A DNA stretch of 64,000 nucleotides from Calothrix parasitica NIES-267. GTDB taxonomy: Bacteria; Cyanobacteriota; Cyanobacteriia; Cyanobacteriales; Nostocaceae. The stretch spans positions 4,613,782 through 4,677,781 of the forward strand of contig NZ_AP018227.1 of assembly GCF_002368095.1 (NCBI RefSeq), read 5' to 3'. Below are positions 54,154-63,108 of this stretch, piece after piece; the first letter of the stretch is position 1; the number at the start of each line of letters is the position of its first letter. Position numbers and translations under genes: made by a program. Under the pieces are notes generated by a model that was not told where the DNA came from, made no database searches, and was given only the letters and a program-made list of their open reading frames with translations.

Positions 54154-54870
54154 TTAGCGAGTTTGTTCTTGCAAATAAGGCACGCTGGAGTTAACCATAT
54201 GTGCTTCATCTGAAGCTAACCAAGCTACATAATCGCCTATTTCATCGGCTGTTATCCATTCAGGTTTTGCATTATCTTCGGTCGCGCGAGTATTTACCAA
54301 ACTATTAACCATCACTTCATTAATCCGAACTCCACTATCTTTCATTTCCTCCATTAAGACCTTCGCCATCATTAATTGTCCGGCTGCGGGAATTGCGACT
54401 AAACTATAATTTGGAATCACATTCTCAGAAGCAGAACCACCCAAGAAAGTGTAGCTACTACCTTTATTCTCAGTTAGCACGGGTAGAAAAGTACGAGCAC
54501 AAACAAAGTGGGTAGTTAAGTTTGTAAACAAATACTTTTGCCAATCTTCCATTGATACTTGAGTCATAGGAATTCCAGCTTTCCAAGTTCCACCGATAGA
54601 AGCAACAACAGTATCAAGACGATTAAATTGTCCTAATATTTGACTGCGGAGTTTTTCAGCACTTTTCAAATCTCCCAAATCACTAACTATAGGAACAAAA
54701 TTTTCATTTGCTAAATCTCCTAAATAACCTCGCAATTCTTCAAGTTTTTCTTGCTTGCGAGAAGTTGTAATTACCGTTGCACCAGCTTTGAGGAAAGAGC
54801 GAACAATCCCTTCACCAACATTACCAGCACCACCAGCAATAAATGCTATTTTTCCGTTAAGATTTGCCAT
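54154..54870 (-). CDS. SDR family oxidoreductase
   Basis: Short-chain dehydrogenase/reductase of 238 residues with the cofactor motif GKIAFIAGGAGNVGEGIVRS. The conserved VVASIGGTW strand is present. The active-site region SYTFLGGSASENVIPNYSLV has Tyr at the catalytic place but lacks the usual Lys three or four residues later (SLVAIPAAGQLMMAK), so classical activity is uncertain. The substrate is unknown. The start is ATG 54870, with AAGGA 6-7 nt upstream; an in-frame TTG at 54885 is unlikely. It lies 36 nt downstream of the AraC regulator gene on the same strand and is probably its partner or target. Confidence 0.85.
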   Translation of the reverse strand: MANLNGKIAFIAGGAGNVGEGIVRSFLKAGATVITTSRKQEKLEELRGYLGDLANENFVPIVSDLGDLKSAEKLRSQILGQFNRLDTVVASIGGTWKAGIPMTQVSMEDWQKYLFTNLTTHFVCARTFLPVLTENKGSSYTFLGGSASENVIPNYSLVAIPAAGQLMMAKVLMEEMKDSGVRINEVMVNSLVNTRATEDNAKPEWITADEIGDYVAWLASDEAHMVNSSVPYLQEQTR

Positions 54871-54905
54871 TGTTATTCCTTTCAAAAGTTTAACAATAGA
54901 TATAA

Positions 54906-55760
54906 TTAGATGCTCGGGTCTATCAAGAAATTGCTCTCTTTCACATACTGTTTGGGTGTAACTCCCATGACTTTTTTAAAATGCAAGCCAAAATGACTTT
55001 GACTGGAAAAACCTGTTTTAACGGCCACTTGAGAGATAGATAAATTATTTAACAAAGTTTTTGCACGAGCAATTCTAACTTGTGTTTGATATTTGTGAGG
55101 GGGAATTCCAACTTGTTTATGAAATACTCTATTTAGATAAAAGGGGCTAAAATTGGCGATACCTGCTAATTCTTCCAGCGATATGTTTTGAGCATAATTA
55201 TCATTTAAATATTCTTTTACTCTCTGAATAGATTGATTCTCCTTACCTATTTTTTTTAAATTCGGACTATTTTGTGTATACCTTAAAATAAGTGTTTCCA
55301 AAATTTTTAATAACAGAGACTGCTGGGTTAAAATTGATTCTTTGGAATCTTTTACCAGCATGTGAAACCTAAAAATAAGTTGACTTAGTTCTTTGTCTGA
55401 GGCTACTGGTGTAGAAAAAAATGGTAAACCCTGATAATTACCCTTAATCTCTTGTGTCAATTGTTGTAATAAATCAGTTTTAATTCTTAATCCATAAAAT
55501 GTACAATTAAAATGGCTTTCAAAACTAGCTTTATGTGCTTCTCCAGGTTGAGTTAAAGTAAAACTGAAAGGAGGAACGGTAAATTTTTCACCCCGATAAC
55601 CGAAATTCCAATTGCTACCCTGCATTAATGTAATTTCGAGTTCCTCATGAAAATGCGCGGGAAGATTAAAACAAAAAGAATCACGATAGGCAATTTCGAT
55701 ATTTTCAATATATTTGGGTTGCCAAACTCGTCTCTTTTGATATGTATTTGTATTTATCAT
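54906..55760 (-). CDS. AraC family transcriptional regulator
   Basis: A 284-residue regulator with an N-terminal cupin-like sensing domain (FCFNLPAHFHEELEITLMQG, near 25-50). The C-terminal AraC HTH pair is about residues 185-280: ISLEELAGIANFSPFYLNRV and ISQVAVKTGFSSQSHFGLHF, then KKVMGVTPKQY. It probably controls the SDR gene 36 nt downstream and itself. I prefer ATG 55760; an in-frame TTG at 55769 is possible. No ligand can be deduced. It is distinct from the receiver-linked AraC regulator of the scytonemin system. Confidence 0.88.
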   Translation of the reverse strand: MINTNTYQKRRVWQPKYIENIEIAYRDSFCFNLPAHFHEELEITLMQGSNWNFGYRGEKFTVPPFSFTLTQPGEAHKASFESHFNCTFYGLRIKTDLLQQLTQEIKGNYQGLPFFSTPVASDKELSQLIFRFHMLVKDSKESILTQQSLLLKILETLILRYTQNSPNLKKIGKENQSIQRVKEYLNDNYAQNISLEELAGIANFSPFYLNRVFHKQVGIPPHKYQTQVRIARAKTLLNNLSISQVAVKTGFSSQSHFGLHFKKVMGVTPKQYVKESNFLIDPSI

Positions 55761-55865
55761 ACTTTTCAAATCAATATAGTTTTATATCACAATAATATAA
55801 ATTGTAATGGAAATAGAGAAAACAATAACAATAAACGCCTGTCAACCGAGTCAAATAAGAAGTAA

Positions 55866-55887
55866 AGCTCTGATATAACTCAGAGCT
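55866..55887 (-). terminator. Probable terminator of the exported protein gene
   Basis: An 8-bp perfect stem AGCTCTGA/TCAGAGCT with a 6-nt loop, followed on the minus strand by TTACTTCTTATTT. It lies 50 nt after the stop at 55938. Confidence 0.6.
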
Positions 55888-55937
55888 AATTACAATTAAT
55901 CTATTTTACAAATCTAAGTATTTATTAATCGATTAAT

Positions 55938-56837
55938 TTAGAATGTAACCGGGTCGCAAAAACGAGGGTCACATGGTTTATTAGGTATTGGTGTTGGATT
56001 TGGTATTGGTTTTAGTATTGGTTTTGGTAATGGTTTTGGTGAGGGAATAGGTTTTGGTAATGGCTTTGGTATTGGTTTGAATGTCAACTGATTGCATCCA
56101 TTTAACACAACATTATCAAGTCCAACAATCCCAAGATTATACCTATCGCTTAAGTTACCTAAATTAAAACGGATTGCTTTAATATCGCCACTTTTACTAT
56201 AGAAAGGACCTGTATGTATTGTCTTACCATTTTGAGTGACAGTCCATTTTTTTGCTTTTAAATTGATATCAATAGCCATTGATATAGCTTGTCTATCTTT
56301 AAATGACCCAATTCTTCCTGAAATAGAGCCACTACCAGGAGTGCGCGGTTGAAAGTAACTAATTGTTCCATTTCCGTTAAAATACAAATTTTGGATAGTT
56401 GGTGTATCGAATAAAATAGAAAACTTATTCCGATTATTTCTAGCGTCAGCAAATTTGTAAGTATAGAGATTAAACTTCAACAAATATTGTGAATACTTTT
56501 TGTCTACATTTAATTGAATTTGGTCATAACGTTGCTCATTTCTAATATCTTGCCTAGTATCGAACTGCAAATGTTGTCCTTTTAAATATCTTCCAAATTG
56601 TTTAGATACTAAAGGGTTTCCGAAATTAATCTTAGAAACTTTTTTTATTCCGGTTCCTATTGCTGGTAATTGTCCATTTTGATGTGTAGGAGCACTGAAA
56701 TCTAGATTGTAAATCGGACGACATCTATTTAGAGGATTAATTAATTGAGCATCAACTTTTTCAATCGGAGATATTATGCTACTAGTTCCTGTAATAGCTG
56801 TTCCAAGAATTAATAGCAATACATTTTTTAATTTCAT
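55938..56837 (-). CDS. Exported protein with LamG-like domain and proline-rich tail
   Basis: A 299-residue protein with an N-terminal signal peptide (LKNVLLLILGTAITGTSSII). A beta-rich domain of about 200 residues follows, reminiscent of concanavalin/LamG folds (IKAIRFNLGNLSDRYNLGIV, KFSILFDTPTIQNLYFNGNG). The C-terminus has tandem PKPLPKPIPSP-type units, about eight, and ends with CDPRFCDPVTF. Proline-rich repeats of this kind often span the cell wall. No enzymatic residues were recognised; a carbohydrate- or matrix-binding role is a guess. It is monocistronic with its own terminator at 55866-55887. Confidence 0.75.
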   Translation of the reverse strand: MKLKNVLLLILGTAITGTSSIISPIEKVDAQLINPLNRCRPIYNLDFSAPTHQNGQLPAIGTGIKKVSKINFGNPLVSKQFGRYLKGQHLQFDTRQDIRNEQRYDQIQLNVDKKYSQYLLKFNLYTYKFADARNNRNKFSILFDTPTIQNLYFNGNGTISYFQPRTPGSGSISGRIGSFKDRQAISMAIDINLKAKKWTVTQNGKTIHTGPFYSKSGDIKAIRFNLGNLSDRYNLGIVGLDNVVLNGCNQLTFKPIPKPLPKPIPSPKPLPKPILKPIPNPTPIPNKPCDPRFCDPVTF

Positions 56838-57400
56838 GGGTTAATCGGGTAAATTAAATTTTCTATAATTAGATACTCGATGTATGAAGTCAATTCCCTA
56901 AAATGATAGTTAACATTTAGTTAATAGATATTTCTACTTTTTTGTCTTTTGTAAAACATTTTGCAAATAAAAAATGCCTTTATTATTATTAAAAACAAAG
57001 ATGTTATTCCAACTTACTTTTTTTATCAAGACATATTATTAAAGGAAATTTACTGTTGCTTAAGTCAGTAGTTATTGAGCAAGATGCTGATATTTGAGGA
57101 CAAGTTTATCCAAATACTCCTCAAAAAATTAAGCTGAATAATAAAATCGGGATGGATTGGGTGCGGAGAAACTTTGATAATTTTTCGCGGTGATTTTTTG
57201 GTGTTCGTATCTCAACAATATTGCAGTTAAGTATAAATACTCAGCTTTAAATAAATTCGCTCATATAGCAATGTAAAAATAAAAATAACGATAAGAAATT
57301 GTACAAAATCTGAACGTTTAATTTTTTTTGTGTGAAAATAGTCTGTAATACCTGCGTATTATGACGAATCGAGTTGCAATAATTGCGCGTGGAGATAACG
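56838..57400. other. Divergent intergenic region
   Basis: About 560 bp of AT-rich DNA between the exported protein gene and the kinase gene, which are divergent. It must contain both promoters. No RNA gene or repeat family member was recognised. Confidence 0.35.
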
Positions 57401-58924
57401 ATGGCAATACAGAAACCAGATTTTTCACATCTCGGCTATCAAGTTAATAGGGAATTGGGAAAAAACCGCTTTGGAGGACGTATCACGCACCTTGCTGAAG
57501 TAGAAAATTCTAAGAATCAAGTAGTAATCAAGGAATTTCGCTTTGCAGATATAGACACTGACTGGTCGGGTTTTAAAGCTTACGAGCGCGAGATAGATGT
57601 ACTTAAACAGTTAAATCATCCGCGCATTCCTAGCTATTTAACCTCTTTTGAAACACCACAGGGTTTTGGTTTGGTACAAGAGTATAAAAATGCTCCATCA
57701 TTAGCTTCAGAGAACAACTTTACTCCCGAACAAGTTAAGCAAATTGCCATATCTATTTTAGATATTTTGGTTTATTTGCAACAGCGTGATCCGCAAATTT
57801 TTCACCGGGATATTAAACCTGAAAATATTTTAGTTGATAAAAATCTGAACGCTTATTTAGTTGATTTCGGGTTTGCAAGAGTTAGTAATAATGAAGTTGC
57901 GCTTAGTAGTGTTGCTTCCGGAACTCCTGGTTTTATTCCTCCCGAAGAGCATTTTGGTCGCAATTTAACCGAAGCATCCGATTTATATAGTTTAGGAGTT
58001 ACTTTAATTTGTTTGCTCACCGGTACCCGTTCGGTTGATGTTGGTAAATTAATTAATGATGAATACCGTTTTGATTTTAAGTCTTTACCATCAAATATTC
58101 ATCCGCAATTTATAGAATGGTTGCGCTCTATGGTTGAGCCAAATATTAAAAATCGGTTTGCTAATGCAGCAGTAGCATTAGAGGCATTAATACAAATTCC
58201 TGTTATATTAAAGCCAAAATCAAATGAAGGCAATGTATTAGCCCAAAGCTTGGCACTTCTAGTACTTTTTTGGGTTGGGATTGCGGGAACCCAAGGTATG
58301 CAGAGAAATTCCGTTTCTCAACAAGATATAATTGAACGGCAGCAAAGACGAATTGACCTTCTTGAGCATAGATATGACCAACTCGAAGCTCGAATAGATA
58401 AAGGAAATAGGTTGCAAGAGGTTTTAAAAGAGCGCGAACAAACTCGTCTACTCAATTTATTGCAGAGAACCAGAAAGGGTAATAACTTTGATTTGCAATA
58501 TTTGGACTTAGTTGGTCAAAAATTAAAAGGTGTCAGCCTGAGAAATGCGAATCTAGCACATAGTAAATTGGCAAATGCAAATTTACAAGGCAGTAATTTA
58601 GCTGGTATAAATCTTGAATATGCTGGCTTAAATAATGCAATACTTGAAGATACAAACCTCAGAAATGCAAACCTAAAAGGGGCAAGACTCAGAAATGCAG
58701 CATTGAAAAACGCTAATTTATCAAATGCTAACCTAGCATATGCAAATTTAAGAAATGCCGATTTGCGTGGTGCTGATTTACGAGGTGCGAACCTGCATCG
58801 CACTAAACTTAATGGTGCTGATTTAAGAGGTGCTAATTTGCAATATACTAACCTCCACGGAATCAAATTGGATAATCTCAAATTAGAGGGTGCAATTATG
58901 CCAGGAGGTAAAATACACCCATAA
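57401..58924 (+). CDS. Serine/threonine protein kinase with pentapeptide repeats
   Basis: Membrane-associated Hanks-type kinase of 507 residues. The kinase domain (about 8-270) is complete: VVIKEFRF lysine, catalytic HRDIKPENILVDKNLNAYLV near residue 133, VDFGFA and the IPPEEHF loop. A single membrane span follows (LAQSLALLVLFWVGIAGTQG, about 277-296), then a coiled coil (about 305-350). About 25 pentapeptide repeats of A(N/D)LxN type run from about 370 to 500 and predict a right-handed quadrilateral beta-helix. This kinase-pentapeptide layout is known in cyanobacteria. I start at ATG 57401 because GGAG lies 6 nt upstream; a TTG at 57383 is less likely. The substrate is unknown. Confidence 0.9.
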   Translation: MAIQKPDFSHLGYQVNRELGKNRFGGRITHLAEVENSKNQVVIKEFRFADIDTDWSGFKAYEREIDVLKQLNHPRIPSYLTSFETPQGFGLVQEYKNAPSLASENNFTPEQVKQIAISILDILVYLQQRDPQIFHRDIKPENILVDKNLNAYLVDFGFARVSNNEVALSSVASGTPGFIPPEEHFGRNLTEASDLYSLGVTLICLLTGTRSVDVGKLINDEYRFDFKSLPSNIHPQFIEWLRSMVEPNIKNRFANAAVALEALIQIPVILKPKSNEGNVLAQSLALLVLFWVGIAGTQGMQRNSVSQQDIIERQQRRIDLLEHRYDQLEARIDKGNRLQEVLKEREQTRLLNLLQRTRKGNNFDLQYLDLVGQKLKGVSLRNANLAHSKLANANLQGSNLAGINLEYAGLNNAILEDTNLRNANLKGARLRNAALKNANLSNANLAYANLRNADLRGADLRGANLHRTKLNGADLRGANLQYTNLHGIKLDNLKLEGAIMPGGKIHP

Positions 58925-59060
58925 TCAAAGATGAAAGTTAAGCGCTGCAACGGGGAATTGCTTTCCCCGTTGAAAAAGAATAAAAACCGGTAGAATATAA
59001 TTTTTTATTTGGCTAATTATTATTATTTATTTATTTATTTAAGTAGGTCAAATTAAAAAT

Positions 59061-59250
59061 AAAACCTCACCCTCAATCCCTCTCCCGCAGTTGCTTCAAC
59101 GGTCGTGTTCCTCCCTCCAGGTATCTCTTTCAGAGACGCTCCGAAGACCGCTAGTTTGGGGGACGGAAACCGACACCCCCAACTAGACTCACCGCAACGC
59201 ACTGCTCTCCTTATTAAGGAGAGGGAAGCCGGAGACAGAGTGAGGTCTTA
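59061..59250. repeat. Interrupted CCTCACCCTCAATCCCTCTCC repeat
   Basis: Inverted arms AAAACCTCACCCTCAATCCC (from 59061) and AAGGAGAGGGAAGCCGG...GAGTGAGG (to about 59246) enclose an unrelated insert of about 110 bp rich in palindromic fragments (GTTGCTTCAACGG; AGAGACGCTCCGAAGACCGC). This is the same outer repeat that hosts the 8343-8496 element. A short ORF through it is repeat-derived. Confidence 0.65.
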
Positions 59251-59367
59251 TCTTATATTTAATTACGTCTACCTACTTATTAACTGATAAACTCGCTACG
59301 ATTATAAAAGTCATTTAATATTGCTTGCTTAAGTCACAATGAATCTGGTTATATCAGGTTCATTAAG

Positions 59368-60576
59368 TCAGAATAAAAAAGGAATAAAAACCTGAATACA
59401 AGTTCCCTTAGCTTTTTGACTCTTGATTCTCATTTCTCCAGCCAAAACATCTACACGCTCCTGCATTCCTTTTAAACCAAAACCAGCGTGAGGAGAATCG
59501 GGATTAAATCCTTTCCCATTATCAATAATTTCCAGAACTATATTATTAAAATTTGTTTCTCCCTTTAAAGTAACTTGAGAAGCATCAGCGTGTTTTTGAA
59601 TATTAGTTAATCCTTCTTTCGCAATACAATATAATTGATGGGCAGTTTGTAAAGGTAAATTCGGTAATTTCATTTCCATAGAAATGTCCAAGCTGCGATT
59701 TTGTCGCACTTGTGCAACTAATGTTTGCAAAGCTTCGTTTAAATCAAAAGTAGAGTCTCGCATTGTTCGTACTGCTCGTCTTACTTCTACCAGACATTGA
59801 GAAGACAATTGCTTACAGATATTGAGAGCTTGTAAAGCGTTTTCTGGTTGACGGTTTGCTAATGTATTCGCTAATTCCAACTGTACGTCAAGAGTAGTGA
59901 GAGTATGTCCTAAAGAATCATGAATATCGCGAGCTATACGGTGTCTTTCTAATTTAGACGCTAAAGCTTCTACTTCCTGGGCTAATTTCTCTGCTTTTTT
60001 ACGGCTTTTCTGTTCTGCTATCGCAAGGTAGCAAAACATAATTACAAATACACAAGAAATGAAGTAAATACCCAAGCTAGGAACTACATTAGCTGGAATC
60101 ATCCGCTCTAGAGTCAATAATTTATCAGCATGAGAAATCCAGTAATTTCTCATCGCTTCAAATCGATAAATAAAACTGAATGTGTCCAAAGCTACAGCAC
60201 TAAGACAAGTAGCTGTAGCTGTAACTATCACATCTAGGCGACGATTTAATAAAAAACAACTTTTTGCGATATATAAAAATAATAATAGATTCAAGTCCCA
60301 TCCCATTAAATGACACGGAAGAATCGATATTATTTCTACAAATATATAGACTCTTCTTTGCCATAGAGGACGGTTTATGGGAAATATAAAACTTAAGAAT
60401 GCACAGATTAATAAAGAGCCAAATACGAAATTATGAGGAATTAATGGTTGTGGGTACTCTGTAGGAGCATCAATTGGAAGTGAGATGATAAATAATATAA
60501 TAAAAAAGAGTACAACTAAAATTACCCACTCTACATATCTGATTACCTTGGGTATAGAAACTGCGCGATTATTCAT
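59368..60576 (-). CDS. Membrane sensor histidine kinase, HisKA_3 (NarL-partner) type
   Basis: A 402-residue kinase with an N-terminal membrane domain of about five or six helices (WVILVVLFFIILFIISLPID; ISCVFVIMFCYLAIAEQKSR). A coiled coil and a HisKA_3 domain follow, with the phosphoacceptor in RIARDIHDSLGHTLTTLDVQ (His near residue 218). The HATPase domain has AKEGLTNIQKHADASQVTLK, IIDNGKGFN and AGFGLKGMQERVDVLAGEMR. Kinases of this type pair with LuxR/NarL-type regulators. It is a paralogue of the next gene upstream (60945-62147), about 370 bp apart. The likely partner is the regulator at 62314, inferred from proximity. Confidence 0.9.
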   Translation of the reverse strand: MNNRAVSIPKVIRYVEWVILVVLFFIILFIISLPIDAPTEYPQPLIPHNFVFGSLLICAFLSFIFPINRPLWQRRVYIFVEIISILPCHLMGWDLNLLLFLYIAKSCFLLNRRLDVIVTATATCLSAVALDTFSFIYRFEAMRNYWISHADKLLTLERMIPANVVPSLGIYFISCVFVIMFCYLAIAEQKSRKKAEKLAQEVEALASKLERHRIARDIHDSLGHTLTTLDVQLELANTLANRQPENALQALNICKQLSSQCLVEVRRAVRTMRDSTFDLNEALQTLVAQVRQNRSLDISMEMKLPNLPLQTAHQLYCIAKEGLTNIQKHADASQVTLKGETNFNNIVLEIIDNGKGFNPDSPHAGFGLKGMQERVDVLAGEMRIKSQKAKGTCIQVFIPFLF

Positions 60577-60944
60577 ATTTTTAGGTGCAATTAGATTTTG
60601 CCCATCTACTCATAAAGTATATTAAGGTATTCGCTGTTAAGGAATTACATGACTTTAGTAATGCCTTTATATGACTTTTTACATATGTTTTTTTAATAGT
60701 TATTAGTTAATCTACAAATAATAAACCCTCTTTTAGGGTTTAACTGTTAAGACATCGTGCAAAAAGACAATCTAAATACATTATGGATGCTAAAGATATT
60801 ATTCATTATAAGTTTCTGTATATATTATCTAAGAATTTGGTTCCAAGCCAGAGTAAATTTAAGCTAGATCAAAATATTCCGTGTATTTACAAAAATTCGT
60901 ATCCAAGGAAATTGAAATCGCAATAGTTGTTTAATTTACACAAA
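60577..60944. other. Gap between paralogous kinases
   Basis: About 370 bp, AT-rich, with no gene or named repeat. An AAACCCTCTTTTAGGGTTT hairpin at about 60722-60740 may terminate the upstream kinase transcript (minus strand). Confidence 0.35.
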
Positions 60945-62147
60945 CTAAAATGGAATCAATATATTAATACAGGTACCTTTAGTTTTCTGACTATCAATTA
61001 TCATCTCTCCTGCTAAAATCTCTACTCGCTCTTGCATTCCCTTTAAACCAAAGCCAGAATGAGGAGCATCGGAATTAAAACCTTTACCGTTATCAATAAT
61101 TTGCAATACGATATTATTAAACTTTGTTTCTCCGCGCAAAGTAACTGTATTAGCTTCCGCATGTTTTTGAATATTAGTTAATCCCTCTTTCGCGATACAG
61201 TATAGTTGATGGGCAGTTTGTAACGGTAAATTTGGTAAGTTTATCTCCAAACAAATGTCTAAATTTTGATTTTGTTGTACTTGTTCAACTAAAGTTTGTA
61301 AAGCCAGATGTAAATTAAAAGTTGACTCACGCATTGTCCGTACCGCTCGTCTGACCTCTACAAGACACTGAGAAGACAGTTGTTTGCAAATATGGACAGT
61401 TTTTAAAGCATTTTCCGGTTGACTTTGAGCTAGCTTGTTAGCTAATTCTAACTGTACGTCGAGGGTAGTTAAAGAATGTCCCAAAGAATCGTGGATATCG
61501 CGAGCTATGCGATGTCTTTCTAGTTTAGATGCTAAAGCTTCTACTTCCCGAGCTAATTTTTCCGCTTTTTTACGGCTTTTTTGCTCCGCAAGTGCTAGGT
61601 AGCAAAACATGATTACAAAAACAGACGCTAACAAATAGCCAGAAATACCAACAATTAAATTGTGTGGAATCATATATTCAAGAACATACACATCATTAAG
61701 ATGAGCTATTAAATACTCTTTGACCCCATCAAATCTATAAATGAAGTTAGCAATGGATAGAATATTCCAAACAATACAGCTAGTAATGACCGTAAAAAAT
61801 ACATCTTTCTTGCTTAACAAAAAGCAGCTTTTGCCAATATAAAAATATAATAAAATCTCAAATCCTACACCCATCATTGTCGTGGGAATAATTAATAGCA
61901 TTTCCAAAAGTATATAAAGCCTTATTTGCCATAAAGGACGGTCTACAGGAAATAAAAAACTTAATAGCGTACAGCCAGCTAAAGAAACAAAAACCATAAA
62001 GAATGGCAGCAAAGATTCGGGATGTTCTGGAAATTTAAAGTAACTTACTAGTGCCATAATAAGTAGCACAACTAAGAAAATTACAATTAAAATCGTCCAT
62101 TCCACATAACGCACTACTTTAGGTAGAGAAAATACCTTTTCTTTCAT
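60945..62147 (-). CDS. Membrane sensor histidine kinase, paralogue
   Basis: A 400-residue paralogue of the kinase at 59368-60576. The C-terminal parts are nearly the same (RIARDIHDSLGHSLTTLDVQ with His near residue 219; AKEGLTNIQKHAEANTVTLR; SGFGLKGMQERVEILAGEMI), while the membrane sensor domains have diverged. I start at ATG 62147 because the encoded MKEKVFSLPKVVRYVEW aligns with MNNRAVSIPKVIRYVEW of the paralogue; upstream TTG/ATG codons at 62165 and 62159 are alternatives. It is divergent from the response-regulator-like gene, so that gene and the two kinases probably form one system with two sensors. Confidence 0.9.
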   Translation of the reverse strand: MKEKVFSLPKVVRYVEWTILIVIFLVVLLIMALVSYFKFPEHPESLLPFFMVFVSLAGCTLLSFLFPVDRPLWQIRLYILLEMLLIIPTTMMGVGFEILLYFYIGKSCFLLSKKDVFFTVITSCIVWNILSIANFIYRFDGVKEYLIAHLNDVYVLEYMIPHNLIVGISGYLLASVFVIMFCYLALAEQKSRKKAEKLAREVEALASKLERHRIARDIHDSLGHSLTTLDVQLELANKLAQSQPENALKTVHICKQLSSQCLVEVRRAVRTMRESTFNLHLALQTLVEQVQQNQNLDICLEINLPNLPLQTAHQLYCIAKEGLTNIQKHAEANTVTLRGETKFNNIVLQIIDNGKGFNSDAPHSGFGLKGMQERVEILAGEMIIDSQKTKGTCINILIPF

Positions 62148-62313
62148 GATTTTACCCATAACCAAAAGCTATCCCATCATGGAATATAGTATGACATGCG
62201 GTACGAAAAACAGCATGACTTTAGTAATATTTTTAAATGACTTTATACATGTACTTTATGTAGCCTAATTGGCTAATGTACTAATAGTTAACATCTATCC
62301 ATGTCTGATATCT

Positions 62314-63039
62314 ATGATAACTATAAACTCAAAAGATGCCAATAATTTATCTCTTGAAGCATCTTTGAAAATTTTGTTAGTTGACGAAGCTAACGATATA
62401 TTTATGAGTGAAGCAATTGAATTATTAAACTCTCAATATTCCGATATAAAAGTTTTAATAGCACAAACAGCGGATATAGCTATTCATCAAATTAAATTAT
62501 TTGAGCCGGATTTAGTAATAATGGATTTAATGGTATCTAAAAAGCCGGGTTTTAGGGCAAAGATAAGCACGGGGATACAGTTTCTTCTCTATATAATTAA
62601 TAATCATCCAGAAACTAATATTTTCGTTTGTAGCGAATATATTGAAACTTTGCAGCGAATTGAGGCCAAAATAAAGGTTTATCACAAGGGATTTGTCGCT
62701 GCTCGCAAGGGTCTTTCAAATACAGAGATGATGCAGCGAGTGAATTGGTCATTACAGGGATTAACTCATCTCAAAGAGATTTACAAAAATATTCACACAA
62801 ATAAGTTTCAGTCGCAACTAAAGCCAGAATGGCAAAGAATGCTCAATTTAGCTTTTAGAGAAGGGTTACAAGATAAAGTAATAGCAGAAAATATTCGTGT
62901 CTCAGAACGCATGGTACGTAATTATTGGAATGGTGTGCAAGAAGTTCTCGGTATTGATAGCGGAAAATTAAAACGTCAGGGTAAAAATATTAGAATTGTG
63001 ACTTTAAATCGAGCTAGAGAAGCAGGTTTAATTGACTGA
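62314..63039 (+). CDS. Response-regulator-like protein with LuxR-type HTH
   Basis: A 241-residue protein. The N-terminal domain resembles a receiver (LKILLVDEANDIFMSEAIEL with Asp-Glu acidic pair, phosphoacceptor-like Asp in LVIMDLMVSKKPG). An insertion (KKPGFRAKISTGIQFLLYII) follows, and the lysine region reads VYHKGFVAARK rather than the usual KP. The C-terminal domain has a LuxR-like HTH (LQDKVIAENIRVSERMVRNY, about 195-215). It faces away from two HisKA_3 kinases, the partner type expected for LuxR-family regulators. The start is uncertain: ATG 62314 is preferred, TTG 62269 would add 15 residues. Targets are unknown; the gene downstream (63109) is a candidate. Confidence 0.82.
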   Translation: MITINSKDANNLSLEASLKILLVDEANDIFMSEAIELLNSQYSDIKVLIAQTADIAIHQIKLFEPDLVIMDLMVSKKPGFRAKISTGIQFLLYIINNHPETNIFVCSEYIETLQRIEAKIKVYHKGFVAARKGLSNTEMMQRVNWSLQGLTHLKEIYKNIHTNKFQSQLKPEWQRMLNLAFREGLQDKVIAENIRVSERMVRNYWNGVQEVLGIDSGKLKRQGKNIRIVTLNRAREAGLID

Positions 63040-63108
63040 AAATTCTGAGTATTTAACAACGATTGCGACTTAAAGGTTCGACTTTGACTTTAATTAACAT
63101 CTCAAATC

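Noticed and set aside
59105-59287. 60-residue plus-strand ORF
   Set aside because: Lies within an interrupted dispersed repeat; sequence is repeat-derived.
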